The position numbers were made by a program, and so were the translations under genes. A stretch of DNA of 64,000 nt from Brevundimonas sp. (GTDB taxonomy: Bacteria > Pseudomonadota > Alphaproteobacteria > Caulobacterales > Caulobacteraceae): assembly GCF_030704825.1 (NCBI RefSeq), contig NZ_JAUYNX010000014.1, forward strand, positions 434,001-498,000. Reading direction: 5' to 3'. The notes below the pieces were generated by a model. The model was not told the DNA's origin and ran no database searches. It worked only from the letters and a program-made list of their open reading frames with translations. Below are positions 25,516 to 35,790 of this stretch, piece by piece. How positions within the stretch are numbered: the first letter of the stretch is position 1; every line of letters starts with the position of its first letter.

Positions 25516-26856
25516 ATGAACTCCGGCTATCGGACGGCTCCAGGCCGTCACATGTCGAGCGCCGCGGTCGATCCCGATCGCGGAAAATCACTCCAGTTGG
25601 CCAGGATCGCCCCCAGGGGAACGGTGGCCGCTGCCGCGGCCGCCATCGGCTTGTTCGCCGCCATTGGCATGCCCGCTGCGGCGGAGCCGATGACTTTCGA
25701 CGAGGCCCTCGCGCTCGCCGCAACCACCGCTCCGCAGCTGCGGGCCAGCGCCCTCGGCGTGGAGGCGGCCTCGGCGGCCTCGGCGGCCGCGGGTCGGCTC
25801 CCGGATCCACAGCTCCGGTTCGGAATCGACAACCTGCCGGTCTCGGGCCCCATGGCCGGGCGGTTCGGCGACGACGAAATGACCATGGCCCGCATCGGCC
25901 TCATGCAGGAGGTCCCCAGCCGCGCCCGGCGACGGGCGGAACGCGCCATGGCGGAGGCCGACATCGACGTGGCCGCCGCCGCCGACGCGATCGCGCGCCG
26001 CGAGGCGCGGGTGGCCGCCGGCGTGGCCTGGCTCGATCTGCACTACGCCGGGCGCCGGCTCGCGACGCTCGAGGAGGTGCTGTCGGCGCTGGAGCCGCTC
26101 TGGGAGGCCGCCCCCGCGGGCGTGGCCGCCGGAACGGACCGGCCGGCCGGCGCCCTGGCCCCCGTCGTGCTGCAGGCCGCCCTGCAGGACAGGCACAGCA
26201 GGCTCATGGCCGATGTGGCGAGGGCGCGCGCCGAACTGACGCGCTGGACGGGCGACGCGGACCCGGCGGCGAGCGGGCCGGCTCCCGACCTCGAGATCGA
26301 CCCGACCGGTCTGAGGGCGGGTCTTGAGCGCCTTCCGACCCTGCAGGCCTGGCGGGCGGCTGGAAGCCGCGCCGATGCCGAGGTCGCCCTCGCCCGATCG
26401 GGGCGACGGCCCGATTGGGCCTTCGAGGTCAGCTACGGTCGCCGCGATCCGATGTTCGGAGACATGCTGTCGGTGGGCGCCAGCGTCCGTTTGCCGCTCT
26501 TCGCCAATCAGCGCCAGGAGCCGCTGATCGCCGCCCGCTCGGCCGACGCCCTGGGCGTCCGGCTGGAGCGCGAGGCCGCGGCGCGCGAACTGCGCGCCTC
26601 CCTGGACGCCGACCTCGCCGATCTCGCCGCACGCCGCGACCAGTGGGTCCGGTCGCGCGATGTCATCGTCCCGGCCGCCCGCCAGCAGGCCGATCTGGAA
26701 ACCGCCAGCTACGCCGCCGGGCGGGCGGGCCTGGCGGATGTCCTGAACGCCTTCACCGCCCTGGCCGACGCGCGTCTGGAAGCCCTCGACCGCGAAGCCG
26801 CCGTTGCTCGCGACACCGTCCGCATCACCCTCGCCTACAGGAGCGACGACCAATGA
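25516..26856 (+). CDS. cusC: TolC-family outer-membrane channel CusC/CzcC-like
   Basis: 446 residues from ATG 25516. A long leader ends at AIGMPAAAEP; then MTFDEALALAATTAPQLRASALGVEAA opens the first TolC repeat and ADAEVALARSGRRPDWAFEVSYGRRDPMFGDML the second. Several long helices with Ala/Arg/Leu heptads form the periplasmic tunnel. First gene of a cusCBAF operon whose ATG/stop pairs overlap by 4 bp throughout, indicating strict co-translation. It forms the outer exit for metal from the CusA pump. Confidence 0.92.
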   Translation: MNSGYRTAPGRHMSSAAVDPDRGKSLQLARIAPRGTVAAAAAAIGLFAAIGMPAAAEPMTFDEALALAATTAPQLRASALGVEAASAASAAAGRLPDPQLRFGIDNLPVSGPMAGRFGDDEMTMARIGLMQEVPSRARRRAERAMAEADIDVAAAADAIARREARVAAGVAWLDLHYAGRRLATLEEVLSALEPLWEAAPAGVAAGTDRPAGALAPVVLQAALQDRHSRLMADVARARAELTRWTGDADPAASGPAPDLEIDPTGLRAGLERLPTLQAWRAAGSRADAEVALARSGRRPDWAFEVSYGRRDPMFGDMLSVGASVRLPLFANQRQEPLIAARSADALGVRLEREAAARELRASLDADLADLAARRDQWVRSRDVIVPAARQQADLETASYAAGRAGLADVLNAFTALADARLEALDREAAVARDTVRITLAYRSDDQ

Positions 26857-28166
26857 CCGGTTCCAACCCTCGCGTCGCGCTCGTCGCGGGCGCTGTCCTG
26901 GTCCTCGGCGTGGGCCTCGCGGCCGGCCTGATCGGCCGCCCCATGCTGGAGCGTGCGAATGGGGCCGCCGCCGGCCAGACCGCATCCACGGAGCGCGAGA
27001 TTCTCTACTGGTACGATCCGATGCTGCCCAATGAACGCTACCCGGGTCCGGGCCGCTCCTCGATGAACATGGAGCTGATCCCGAAATACGCCGACGAGGC
27101 GGACGGCGCGCCCGGCGTGCGCATCGATCCCTCCCTGACCCAGAATCTCGGCATGCGTCTGGCGACGGCGCGCCGGGCGTCGCTGGAGGGCGATCTCAAC
27201 GCCTCCGCTGTCATCGACTACAACCAGCGCGACGTGGCCATCGTCCAGGCCCGCGCCGCCGGTTTCGTCCAGCGAGTCTACAGCCGCGCGCCCGGGGACG
27301 TGATCGCCGCCGGCGCCCCCCTGGTCGACCTGCTCATCCCGGAGTGGGCGGGGGCCCAGGGCGAGTATCTGGCCGTCCGCCGGACGGGTGACGCGGCCCT
27401 GATCGAGGCGGCCCGGCGGCGGCTCCTGTTGCTCGGGATGTCCGAGGCGTTGATCGTCCAGGTCGAACGGACCGGACGGCCGAGGACCACGGTGACCATC
27501 GTCAGTCCGTCCGCCGGCGCCATCCGCACCCTGGGCGTTCGGGCCGGGATGAGCGTCACCCCGGGCATGACCCTGGCCGAGATCAGCGGACTGTCGACGG
27601 TCTGGCTGAATGCCGCCATACCCGAGCTCCAGGCGGGCCGGCTGCGCCTTGGCCAATCCGTCGAGGTCGCGCTCTCGGCCTTCCCCGGCGAGCGGTTCAG
27701 CGGACGTCTGACGGCGCTGCTGCCCGAGGTTTCCGGGGACAGCCGCACGCTCACGGCGCGCATCGAGATGGCCAATCGCGCGGGACTCCTGCGGCCCGGC
27801 ATGTACGGGCAGATCACCTTCGGCGGCGGCGGCGGAGAGGTGCTGGTGGTTCCGTCCGAGGCCGTGATCCGAACGGGCGAAAGAACCCTCGTCATGCTGG
27901 CCCTGCCCGAGGGGCGCTACCAGCCGGCCGAGGTCCGGACCGGACGGGAATCCGGCGGGATGACCGAGGTCGTGGCCGGGCTGGCGGAGGGCGAACGCCT
28001 CGTGGCCTCCGGTCAGTTCCTGATCGATTCCGAAGCCAGCCTGTCCGGGATGGCGGCCCGGGCGATTTCGGGCGAGCGCCCGGCTGTGCCTCCGGCTTCA
28101 CCCGCCACGCCCCCTGCGCCGGCCGCGGTGAACGGGCACGCCGGCCACGGTGGAGCCGCGCAATGA
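26853..28166 (+). CDS. cusB: Membrane-fusion protein CusB
   Basis: 437 residues. An N-terminal helix is followed by a heavy-metal-binding domain ([28 protein letters not shown], residues ~50-78) with Met and Tyr/Pro features of CusB N-termini. Then come the lipoyl/barrel parts ([40 protein letters not shown]) and membrane-proximal domain. The C-terminus ends in GHAGHGG, a His tail. It couples CusA to CusC and hands Cu(I)/Ag(I) to the pump. Confidence 0.94.
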   Translation: MTGSNPRVALVAGAVLVLGVGLAAGLIGRPMLERANGAAAGQTASTEREILYWYDPMLPNERYPGPGRSSMNMELIPKYADEADGAPGVRIDPSLTQNLGMRLATARRASLEGDLNASAVIDYNQRDVAIVQARAAGFVQRVYSRAPGDVIAAGAPLVDLLIPEWAGAQGEYLAVRRTGDAALIEAARRRLLLLGMSEALIVQVERTGRPRTTVTIVSPSAGAIRTLGVRAGMSVTPGMTLAEISGLSTVWLNAAIPELQAGRLRLGQSVEVALSAFPGERFSGRLTALLPEVSGDSRTLTARIEMANRAGLLRPGMYGQITFGGGGGEVLVVPSEAVIRTGERTLVMLALPEGRYQPAEVRTGRESGGMTEVVAGLAEGERLVASGQFLIDSEASLSGMAARAISGERPAVPPASPATPPAPAAVNGHAGHGGAAQ

Positions 28167-31100
28167 TCGCCGCCCTCATTCGCGCCTCCGTTCGCGCTCG
28201 CTTTCTTGTGCTCATGGCCGCCGTCGCCCTGGCGGCGGCGGGCCTCTGGGCGGTGCGGACGACCCCGGTCGACGCCCTGCCGGATCTGTCCGACGTCCAG
28301 GTCATCATTCGCACCAGCTATCCCGGGCAGGCGCCGCAGATCGTCGAGAACCAGGTCACCTATCCGCTGGCCACCACCATGCTGTCGGTGCCTGGCGCGC
28401 GCACGGTGCGCGGCTACTCCTTCTTCGGCGACAGTTTCGTCTACGTCCTGTTCGACGAGGGGACCGACCTCTACTGGGCGCGGTCGCGGGTTCTCGAATA
28501 CCTGAACCAGGTGCAGGCCCGCCTCCCTGAGAGCGCTCGTCCCGCCCTGGGTCCGGACGCCACCGGCGTCGGCTGGGTCTATGAATACGCCCTCGTCGAC
28601 CGCTCCGGCCGCCACGACCTGGCCCAGCTGAGAAGCCTGCAGGACTGGTTCCTCCGATATGAGCTGAAAACCGTTCCAGGCGTGGCCGAGGTGGCCAGCA
28701 TCGGCGGCATGGTCCGGCAGTATCAGGTGGTGCTCGACCCCGTCCGGCTGGCCGCCTATGGCGTCACCCACCAGGCCGTGGTCGAGGCGATCGGGCGCGC
28801 CAACTCGGAGACCGGCGGGTCGGTGCTGGAGCTGGCCGAAGCCGAATATATGGTCAGAGCCAACGGCTATCTGACCAGTCTCGATGACTTCCGTGCCGTC
28901 CCCGTCCGCACGGCGGCGGGCGGCGTGCCCGTCACCCTCGGCGACGTCGCCACGGTTCAGGTCGGTCCCGAGATGCGGCGCGGGATCGCCGAGCTGAACG
29001 GCGAGGGCGAGGTGGCCGGGGGAGTGGTCATCCTGCGCTCGGGCGGCGACGCCCGGGCCACCATCGCCGCCGTCGCCGACCGGCTCGAGACCCTGAAGGC
29101 CGGATTGCCTCCCGGGGTCGAGGTGGTGACGACCTATGACCGCTCGCAGCTCATCGACCGCGCCATCGCCAATCTCAGCACAAAGCTGATCGAGGAGTTC
29201 ATCGTCGTCGCCCTCGTCTGCGGTCTGTTCCTGTGGCACGCCCGGTCCGCCCTGGTGGCCATCCTGACCTTGCCGCTCGGCGTGCTCGCCGCCTTTCTGG
29301 TCATGAACCTGCAGGGGGTGAACGCCAACATCATGTCGCTGGGCGGCATCGCCATCGCCGTGGGCGCCATGGTCGATGCGGCCGTAGTCATGATCGAGAA
29401 CGCCCACAAGCATATCGAGCGATGGGAGCATGAGCACCCCGACGAACCACTCGCGGGAGAGATCCGCTGGAAGGTGATCACCGACGCAGCGGCGGAAGTC
29501 GGTCCGGCCCTGTTTCTGAGCCTGGTGATCATCACCCTGTCGTTCATTCCGGTGTTCAGCCTGCAGGCCCAGGAGGGTCGGCTGTTCGCGCCGCTGGCCT
29601 TCACCAAGAGCTACGCCATGGCGGCGGCGGCCATTCTTTCGGTCACCCTGGTGCCGGTCCTGATGGGCTATCTCATCAGGGGGCGCATCCCCGCGGAGCA
29701 GTCCAATCCCGTCAACCGATGGCTGACGCACATCTATCGCGGCCCGCTCGACTGGGTGCTGCGGCGACCGCGGACGACCCTGGCGATCGCTGTCATCGCG
29801 TTCGCCACCACGGCCTGGCCGCTCAGCCAGATCGGTGGCGAGTTCATGCCCGCCATGGACGAGGGCGATCTGCTCTATATGCCGTCCGCCCAGCCGGGTC
29901 TGTCGGCGGCGGCGGCGTCAGCGCTGCTGCAGAGGACAGACCGGATGATCCGCACCATTCCCGAGGTCGCCACCGTGTTCGGCAAGGCGGGGAGGGCGGA
30001 ATCCGCCACCGATCCAGCGCCGCTGGAGATGTTCGAAACCACGATCCAGTTCAAGCCGCGCGACCAGTGGCGCCCCGGCATGACGCCGGAGAAGCTGGTC
30101 GAGGAGCTCGACCGCGCGGTTCAGGTTCCGGGCCTGGCCAACGTCTGGGTGCCGCCAATCCGCAACCGCATCGACATGCTGGCGACCGGCATCAAGAGCC
30201 CCATCGGCGTCAAGGTCTCCGGGGCCGATCTGGCCGTGATCGACCGCATCGCCGGCCGCGTCGCCGAGGTCGCGGGGGATGTGCCGGGGGTGAGCTCGGC
30301 GATCGCGGAGCGCCTGACCGGCGGCCGGTATGTGGATGTCGATATCGATCGCGCCGCCGCCGGCCGCTACGGGCTCACCATCGCCGATGTCCAGTCGATC
30401 GTCGGCGGCGCCATCGGCGGCGAGACCATCGGTCAAACCATTGAGGGGGTGGCGCGCTATCCGATCAGCGTCCGCTATCCCCGCGAACTGCGCGACAATC
30501 CCGAACAGCTGCGGAATCTTCCGGTCCTGACCCCGGCGGGCCAGCAGATCACCCTGGGCGCGGTGGCCGAGATCCGTATCGCCGATGGGCCGCCGATGCT
30601 CAAGTCCGAGAACGGACGGCCTTCAACCTGGGTCTATATCGACGTGCGAGGCCGGGATCTGGCGTCGGTGGTGGGGGACCTGCGGCGGGCGGTCGCTGCG
30701 GAGGTCGATCTCGGTCCCGGGGTGAGCATCGCCTACTCCGGCCAGTTCGAATATCTCGAGCGCGCCGCCAACCGCCTGAAGATCGTTGTGCCGGCGACGC
30801 TCGCGATCATCTTCCTGCTGCTCTACCTGACCTTCGGCCGATTCGACGAAGCCGCCCTGATCATGGCCACGCTGCCCTTCGCCCTGACCGGGGGCGTATG
30901 GATGCTCTACCTGCTCGGCTTCAATCAGTCGGTCGCGACCGGGGTGGGGTTCATCGCCCTGGCCGGCCTGTCGGCCGAGTTCGGCGTGGTGATGCTGATT
31001 TACCTCAAGCACGCGCTCAGGGATCGGGGGCCCCACCCTGACGCCCTGCAGGTCGAGGAAGCGGTCCGGGAAGGCGCTCTGCTCAGGGTTCGGCCCAAGG

Positions 31101-31312
31101 CGATGACCGTGGCCGTGATCCTGGCGGGCCTGTTCCCGATCCTGATCGGCCACGGCGCCGGCTCGGAGATCATGAGCCGGATCGCCGCGCCCGTTATAGG
31201 CGGCATGATCACGGCGCCTTTGCTGTCGATGCTCGTTATCCCCGCGGGCTATCTGCTGCTGAGACGTCGCAGGTTCCGTTCGACCCCCGTCCTTCGAGGA
31301 GACACACAATGA
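28163..31312 (+). CDS. cusA: RND heavy-metal efflux pump CusA
   Basis: 1049 residues, full length for HME-RND pumps. Twelve membrane helices in two sets, porter domains between. Motifs: [22 protein letters not shown] near the N-terminus; [17 protein letters not shown] (helix 4, proton relay region); [31 protein letters not shown], which carries the Met of the CusA Cu/Ag site. Together these favour the Cu(I)/Ag(I) class over Czc. Driven by the proton gradient, it exports metal from periplasm or cytosol through CusBC. Confidence 0.95.
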   Translation: MIAALIRASVRARFLVLMAAVALAAAGLWAVRTTPVDALPDLSDVQVIIRTSYPGQAPQIVENQVTYPLATTMLSVPGARTVRGYSFFGDSFVYVLFDEGTDLYWARSRVLEYLNQVQARLPESARPALGPDATGVGWVYEYALVDRSGRHDLAQLRSLQDWFLRYELKTVPGVAEVASIGGMVRQYQVVLDPVRLAAYGVTHQAVVEAIGRANSETGGSVLELAEAEYMVRANGYLTSLDDFRAVPVRTAAGGVPVTLGDVATVQVGPEMRRGIAELNGEGEVAGGVVILRSGGDARATIAAVADRLETLKAGLPPGVEVVTTYDRSQLIDRAIANLSTKLIEEFIVVALVCGLFLWHARSALVAILTLPLGVLAAFLVMNLQGVNANIMSLGGIAIAVGAMVDAAVVMIENAHKHIERWEHEHPDEPLAGEIRWKVITDAAAEVGPALFLSLVIITLSFIPVFSLQAQEGRLFAPLAFTKSYAMAAAAILSVTLVPVLMGYLIRGRIPAEQSNPVNRWLTHIYRGPLDWVLRRPRTTLAIAVIAFATTAWPLSQIGGEFMPAMDEGDLLYMPSAQPGLSAAAASALLQRTDRMIRTIPEVATVFGKAGRAESATDPAPLEMFETTIQFKPRDQWRPGMTPEKLVEELDRAVQVPGLANVWVPPIRNRIDMLATGIKSPIGVKVSGADLAVIDRIAGRVAEVAGDVPGVSSAIAERLTGGRYVDVDIDRAAAGRYGLTIADVQSIVGGAIGGETIGQTIEGVARYPISVRYPRELRDNPEQLRNLPVLTPAGQQITLGAVAEIRIADGPPMLKSENGRPSTWVYIDVRGRDLASVVGDLRRAVAAEVDLGPGVSIAYSGQFEYLERAANRLKIVVPATLAIIFLLLYLTFGRFDEAALIMATLPFALTGGVWMLYLLGFNQSVATGVGFIALAGLSAEFGVVMLIYLKHALRDRGPHPDALQVEEAVREGALLRVRPKAMTVAVILAGLFPILIGHGAGSEIMSRIAAPVIGGMITAPLLSMLVIPAGYLLLRRRRFRSTPVLRGDTQ

Positions 31313-31686
31313 AGCGCCGTATAATCCTGCTGACCGGTATCACTGCCGTTCTGGCCGCCTGCGGTCAGCAGGCGGAACCCGTAAGCCCGGCGATCCCGAT
31401 GGCCCAGCCCGGATCACCGACGGTTGGCGCGGGTGGCGCCTCGACGCCGCCGACCGCCGACGCCACGACCGCAGACGGCGCGGGCGTCATCACAGCCGTG
31501 GACCCGGCGGCGGCGACGATCACCATCAACCACGAGGCCATCCGTTCAATCGGATGGCCCGCGATGACCATGACGTTCAAGGCTTCGCCGGCTGTGTTGC
31601 GGGAGGCCGCCGTCGGTGACCGCATCCAGTTCGATCTGACAGTACGGGACGGAGCCGGAGAGGTGACGGCGATCTACCCTCACTGA
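31309..31686 (+). CDS. cusF: CusF-like periplasmic copper chaperone (lipoprotein)
   Basis: 125 residues with a lipoprotein signal (ITAVLAAC). The CusF domain is at the C-terminus: [17 protein letters not shown] has His75, Trp83, Met86 and Met88 in exactly the H-x7-W-x2-M-x-M spacing of the E. coli CusF Cu(I)/Ag(I) site with its Trp cation-pi cap. It delivers metal to CusB. Its ATG overlaps the cusA stop by 4 bp. A Pro/Thr/Ala linker tethers the domain to the membrane. Confidence 0.92.
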   Translation: MKRRIILLTGITAVLAACGQQAEPVSPAIPMAQPGSPTVGAGGASTPPTADATTADGAGVITAVDPAAATITINHEAIRSIGWPAMTMTFKASPAVLREAAVGDRIQFDLTVRDGAGEVTAIYPH

Positions 31687-32057
31687 TCCCCGGAGCGTCA
31701 TGCGATGAGGACGGTCCATCGATCAGGTTGGAGGATGGCGCCGGGCCGGCCACCGATGTTGTGCCCAGCTCAAATGGCGGAACCGGTTCGGCCCGTCTGC
31801 CCCATGCAACGTCCTGCGTTGTGGAGGCGACGATCTTTTCACCCTTGCCGGCATGCGGAGCATGCTTGCCGGCGTGCTGAGCATTGAGCCGACGGAAGAC
31901 GTAGAAGCCTCGCTCTACCAAGGCCCTCACCAGGTCTTCGGGGTCAGGTGAGTCCTGGACGGAAGGCGGGGTCTGCGCGCCAGCGAGGACGACATTTTTT
32001 CACGGAGTTTCCGCTCCCGACAAGCATCGAAGGTCCAACGGGTGCGCCACGATGACA
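31687..32057. other. Gene-free stretch after cusF
   Basis: About 370 bp. It holds local repeats of GCATGC/GCCGGC (31845-31885) but no coding frame with a ribosome site or known family. A minus frame to 31930 was examined and not accepted. The right end carries the FNR box of the cytochrome gene. Confidence 0.5.
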
Positions 32058-32071
32058 TTGATCGAAATCAA
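32058..32071 (+). promoter_or_regulatory. FNR/FixK box upstream of cytochrome c gene
   Basis: TTGATCGAAATCAA, a perfect TTGAT-N4-ATCAA anaerobox, 43 nt before the ATG at 32115. It also decides the start: the longer frame from 32052 would code through the operator. Confidence 0.8.
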
Positions 32072-32114
32072 TGCCGGGCGCTTCGTCGAGGATCAGGCTG
32101 GTCGAATGTGCGGT

Positions 32115-32513
32115 ATGGAGAGCGTCTTGAGGTTGATCGCGATTGCTGCCGTGTTGATGCTGATGGGATGCACAGCTGGTCCCGAATATCGCGAAGCTGC
32201 TGGCACGGCTGACGCGGCGAAATACTATCCCAAACCGGCTGTGGACCTCGCCTCGGCGGCGCGGGGGCGAGCGCTCGTGCAGAGCCGGTGCGCGGCGTGC
32301 CATTCCGTCGGGCCGACCGGCGAAAGCCCGGTGGCGGGCGCGCCCCCGCTGCGTCATCTCGGAACCCGTTATCCCGTGACGGATCTTCAGGAAGCCTTCG
32401 CCGAGGGCCTAACCAACGGACATCCTAAGATGCCGGAAATCACCCTGGAGGGCGACCAGATTACGGATCTGATCGCCTATCTTCAGGACGTCCAGAACCA
32501 TTCGAGACCTTAG
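32115..32513 (+). CDS. c-type cytochrome lipoprotein
   Basis: 132 residues. Lipoprotein signal (LIAIAAVLMLMGC), then a class I cytochrome c fold: haem site CAACH at 59-63 and axial Met in GHPKMPEI near the C-terminus, ending in a typical LIAYLQDVQ helix. A small periplasmic, membrane-tethered electron carrier. Under an FNR box, it is probably used at low oxygen. It stands alone, with the convergent GH65 gene ending 98 bp later. Confidence 0.9.
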   Translation: MESVLRLIAIAAVLMLMGCTAGPEYREAAGTADAAKYYPKPAVDLASAARGRALVQSRCAACHSVGPTGESPVAGAPPLRHLGTRYPVTDLQEAFAEGLTNGHPKMPEITLEGDQITDLIAYLQDVQNHSRP

Positions 32514-32611
32514 CCGGCCGGCAGCCGTTCAGGGAGGCGGCGCGGTGAGGACCACGCCAGGAGGGCCAGTCCGCGCGTCCTCGCATTGATCCATATCGCC
32601 TTGGCCGATGG

Positions 32612-34912
32612 TTACCGCGAACGATCATCACTTTGGCGGGGTCGCTTGATGTCTGTGACAAGGGCCTGGTCGAGGCTGAGACTGTGCGGTTGTCCATAGA
32701 TGGTGATGATCATCGGCTGTCCGGATTCCAGCGAGACGTCGAGTTTCTGATTGGTCTGGTCGATCCTGACCGCGAGGCTTCGGCCTCGCCACTGGAGGCC
32801 GAAGCCCAGGCTGAGCCAACTCGCCGGCAAATGGGGGGCGAGGCCGATGCCGTCGCTTCGCAGCGACAGCCCGGCGAACCCAAAGACCGTCATCAGCCAC
32901 AGGCCGCCCTGCGCCGCGATATGAATACCACCGCCGATCGCCACCTTGGTGTCGGCGAGATCGATCGCCGCGGTTCTGTGGAAATAGTCCAGCGCCATCT
33001 CGACATCGCCCAGACGGGCGGCGACGAGCCCGTGCATGGCGGTGCTCAATGAGCTGCCGTGACCGCAACGGGGCTCGTAGTACCGGAAGTTGGTCGCTCC
33101 GGTTTCGCCTGCAAACTCTTCGGGCAACAGGGCCAGCAGGGCGACGACATCGGCCTGTTTGATGACCTGGGACCGCTGGGTTCGCTCGCGGCCGAGCACC
33201 ACGTCCATCGGAACGGAACGGCCCGCATAAGCTGACAGGTCCACGTCTTCGAGATCGAAATAGCCCGTGAACTGCTCGAACAGGCCCGTGTCCGGATCCA
33301 GGCCGGTCGCCATCGTCTCGGCGACGCCGGTCCAGTGCCCGAGGTCGGCCTCATCCAGGTCGAGGCGCCGGCAGAGAATGGTCCATTCTGCGGGCCACCG
33401 CTCGCCCAGCATGGCCGCGACCTCGAGCGCCCGACGAATGTTCCAGCGCGCCATGACGTTGGTGAAGGCGTTGTCGTCGATGGCCTCGTGATACTCGTCG
33501 GGGCCGATGACGCCGCGGATGTGATGCAAGCCGTCCGCCTCGGGCTGGGCCCGACTGGCCCAGAAGCGTCCGGTTTCGAGAAGGATTTCCGCGCCGGCCG
33601 CGACCAGGAATTCGTCGTCGCCCGTGGCCTGCCAGTATTGCCAGACGGCATAGGCGACGTCGGCGCTGATGTGTTGCTCCTGGGCGCCGGTGAGGATGTC
33701 GATGATCTGCCGGTCCGGACCGACGGCCTGCTCAGGTGTCGCCTCCAGCCCGGTGTCGGTGGACTCCCAGGCGTAGAATGCTCCCCGCCAGCCCCTCTCG
33801 GCCGCCTTCGCTCTCGCGCCGTCCAGGGTATGGAAGCGGTACATCAGCAAGGACCGGGCTGCTTCGGGCCAGGTCAGGATATAGAAGGGCAGCAGGAAGA
33901 TTTCGGTGTCCCAGAAGACATGCCCGCGATAGTCGGCGCCGGTCAGGCCCCGAGCGCCGATCGAGACACGCGGGTCGTCCGGGTTGGCGGCGCTGTTGAG
34001 GTGGTAGACCGCAAACCGAATCGCCTTCTGCGCCGCGGCGTCGCCTTCAACCTCGACGTCGCTGCACGACCAACGATTTGCCCATGCCGTTTCGTGTTGC
34101 TCCATCACGCTTCGCCAGCCTGACCGTCGGGCGTCCGAAAGTTCTTTCCGTACAATCGCGCCAGGATCCTGATCGGGACCGTCGCTTCGCGCCACCGTCA
34201 CGATCCGCTCGAGACAGACGACTTGCCCCGGGCGGGCGCGCCAGGTCCACGACCATTTGAGCGGGGCGAGCGCCGTCGGCGGCAGATCCTGACCGTCGAT
34301 CCGCAAGGCCACGGCTGCCGCCATGGCGAGACGTTTGCCGGAGTGATGAGTGCGCCACAGGCCGAATTCGGTCTCGAGGCGTTCGGAAATGAGGTCGTGA
34401 TCGCCGCCTTCGAAAGAAGCTTCCAGTGTGATGTCAGTCGCGCCCTGATCGACCTCCAGATGCAGCAACTGCAGGCCGAGCGACCGCCGGCTCAGCGAGA
34501 CGAAGCGCAGGAGACCCAGTCGGACGCTCACGGCTGTTCCTTCCACCAGGCGACATTCGGCGAGCGCCAGGCCGCGCCTCATGTCGAGCGTCAGTGGGTG
34601 TGAGGGCCCTTGTCCGAAGTGGTGGACAAGCGGTCCTCCCGCCAGGCCGATGCGGACGTCCAACCAGTCTGGAGCGAAAGCCCTTTCCGGGACCGGCCGG
34701 TCCGTGTCCGGCGTATCGAACAGCCCGGCGACATAGGAGTTCGGCGAAACGAGGCGCCGGAACGATCGATTGACGGCGTGGGAGGCCCGGGCCCCGAGAA
34801 AACCGTTGCTGACCGTGAAGCGGGTTTCGCGATCGCTCTCGCGGAGCGGATCGCAGCCATCGTCGTTCAGGACCCATGCGGCATCCGCCGTCGGCTCCAG
34901 CGCCTGTTTCAT
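32612..34912 (-). CDS. Glycoside hydrolase family 65 phosphorylase (trehalose/maltose/kojibiose-type)
   Basis: 766 residues from the ATG at 34912. The GH65 order is visible: N-terminal beta-sandwich (TRFTVSNGFLGARASHAVNRS), then the helical barrel with FWDTEIFLLPFYILTWPEAARSLLMYR and the general-acid Glu in GVIGPDEYHEAIDDNAFTN; HGSSLS near the end binds phosphate. Such enzymes split alpha-glucose disaccharides with phosphate to beta-glucose 1-phosphate and glucose. The upstream partner, 14 bp away, is beta-phosphoglucomutase, which fits phosphorylase rather than hydrolase action. The disaccharide is not determined by sequence alone. Confidence 0.9.
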   Translation of the reverse strand: MKQALEPTADAAWVLNDDGCDPLRESDRETRFTVSNGFLGARASHAVNRSFRRLVSPNSYVAGLFDTPDTDRPVPERAFAPDWLDVRIGLAGGPLVHHFGQGPSHPLTLDMRRGLALAECRLVEGTAVSVRLGLLRFVSLSRRSLGLQLLHLEVDQGATDITLEASFEGGDHDLISERLETEFGLWRTHHSGKRLAMAAAVALRIDGQDLPPTALAPLKWSWTWRARPGQVVCLERIVTVARSDGPDQDPGAIVRKELSDARRSGWRSVMEQHETAWANRWSCSDVEVEGDAAAQKAIRFAVYHLNSAANPDDPRVSIGARGLTGADYRGHVFWDTEIFLLPFYILTWPEAARSLLMYRFHTLDGARAKAAERGWRGAFYAWESTDTGLEATPEQAVGPDRQIIDILTGAQEQHISADVAYAVWQYWQATGDDEFLVAAGAEILLETGRFWASRAQPEADGLHHIRGVIGPDEYHEAIDDNAFTNVMARWNIRRALEVAAMLGERWPAEWTILCRRLDLDEADLGHWTGVAETMATGLDPDTGLFEQFTGYFDLEDVDLSAYAGRSVPMDVVLGRERTQRSQVIKQADVVALLALLPEEFAGETGATNFRYYEPRCGHGSSLSTAMHGLVAARLGDVEMALDYFHRTAAIDLADTKVAIGGGIHIAAQGGLWLMTVFGFAGLSLRSDGIGLAPHLPASWLSLGFGLQWRGRSLAVRIDQTNQKLDVSLESGQPMIITIYGQPHSLSLDQALVTDIKRPRQSDDRSR

Positions 34913-34926
34913 GGTCCTGGGTTCCT

Positions 34927-35625
34927 TCACGGTGTCCGAGCCTTGAGACGGCCCAGCGCGAGATCGACCACCGCGACGTCGTCCAGGGTTTTGACGACCA
35001 GGACCGATCCCGCCGCCCACAGTTGGTCCGCGTCGCCCAGCCGGGCGACGCCGAGCGCCGCCATGCCGCCGGCGCGGGCCGCCTGAATGCCCGCAGGCGC
35101 GTCCTCGGCCACGAAGCACTGCGCCGGCGAAACACCGAGCTCTGCGGCCGCGATCAGGAAAAGCTCCGGGTCCGGCTTGCCGCGCTTCAGATCGCGACCG
35201 GAGACATTGACGCGGAAGATGTCGAGCAGGCTCTGGCCGGTGCTGAGGATGATCGGCCGCATCATGTCGGTGGCGTTCCTGGACGATGAAGCGGCCGCCA
35301 TGGGCCAGCCGAGAGCCGCGACCGCCTCGACGAAACGCAGGGCGTCCGGGAAGGCTGCGACCGCGCCGGTCTGGATCAGCGTTTCAAGCCGTGCCTGCTT
35401 TCGTTCGGCGTAAATGGCCGCGTGGCGTTCAGCCTTGCTCACGCCCAGGGCCTCAAGGGCGGAACGGGCGCCGTCGAGACGCGGCTTGCCCGCGACCTGG
35501 GACTGATACATCGCCGTCGTGAAGCGCTCGCGTTCAGCGAAGCTGCCGAGCGCGTCGCGCCACGCTCGCTCGTGAGGCGATGCGAGCAGGACCCCATCCA
35601 CGTCGAAGATGCCCGCAGTCAGCAT
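34927..35625 (-). CDS. pgmB: Beta-phosphoglucomutase (HAD family)
   Basis: 232 residues from ATG 35625, placing the start just before the motif GIFDVDGVLLASPHERAW; in-frame starts at 35685 and 35712 are possible but add a basic extension. HAD motifs: DVDGVL (phospho-Asp and acid/base Asp), AAASSSRNA, RGKPDPELFL and AEDAPAGIQAA. Converts beta-glucose 1-phosphate to glucose 6-phosphate. Pairs with the GH65 phosphorylase in one operon running away from an FNR box at 35727-35740. Confidence 0.88.
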   Translation of the reverse strand: MLTAGIFDVDGVLLASPHERAWRDALGSFAERERFTTAMYQSQVAGKPRLDGARSALEALGVSKAERHAAIYAERKQARLETLIQTGAVAAFPDALRFVEAVAALGWPMAAASSSRNATDMMRPIILSTGQSLLDIFRVNVSGRDLKRGKPDPELFLIAAAELGVSPAQCFVAEDAPAGIQAARAGGMAALGVARLGDADQLWAAGSVLVVKTLDDVAVVDLALGRLKARTP

Positions 35626-35726
35626 TCGCTGCGATCCGCCCACGATCCGGCTTTTGCGGTCATTCGTGTAGGGCTTCCGCTTCATCCGCCATCCGTCCAG
35701 AATGACATGCATCGGCGCGCCGAACC

Positions 35727-35740
35727 TTGATCCGGATCAA
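35727..35740. promoter_or_regulatory. FNR/FixK box between GH65-pgmB and GAPDH genes
   Basis: TTGATCCGGATCAA, a perfect 14-bp palindrome fitting TTGAT-N4-ATCAA. It lies in the divergent region, about 100 bp from pgmB start and 50 bp from the GAPDH start, and can serve either operon. Confidence 0.85.
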
Positions 35741-35790
35741 CGCGCCGGCCGTGCATCGCCTGTTCTATGTCTCCCAAGCGAGAGTTCCTT

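Noticed and set aside
31577-31930. Minus-strand frame after cusF
   Set aside because: No ribosome site, overlaps the 3' end of cusF and shows no recognisable domain.
32584-32600. Third possible FNR box TTGATCCATATCG
   Set aside because: The second half-site is imperfect and it lies between convergent gene ends, not upstream of any start.
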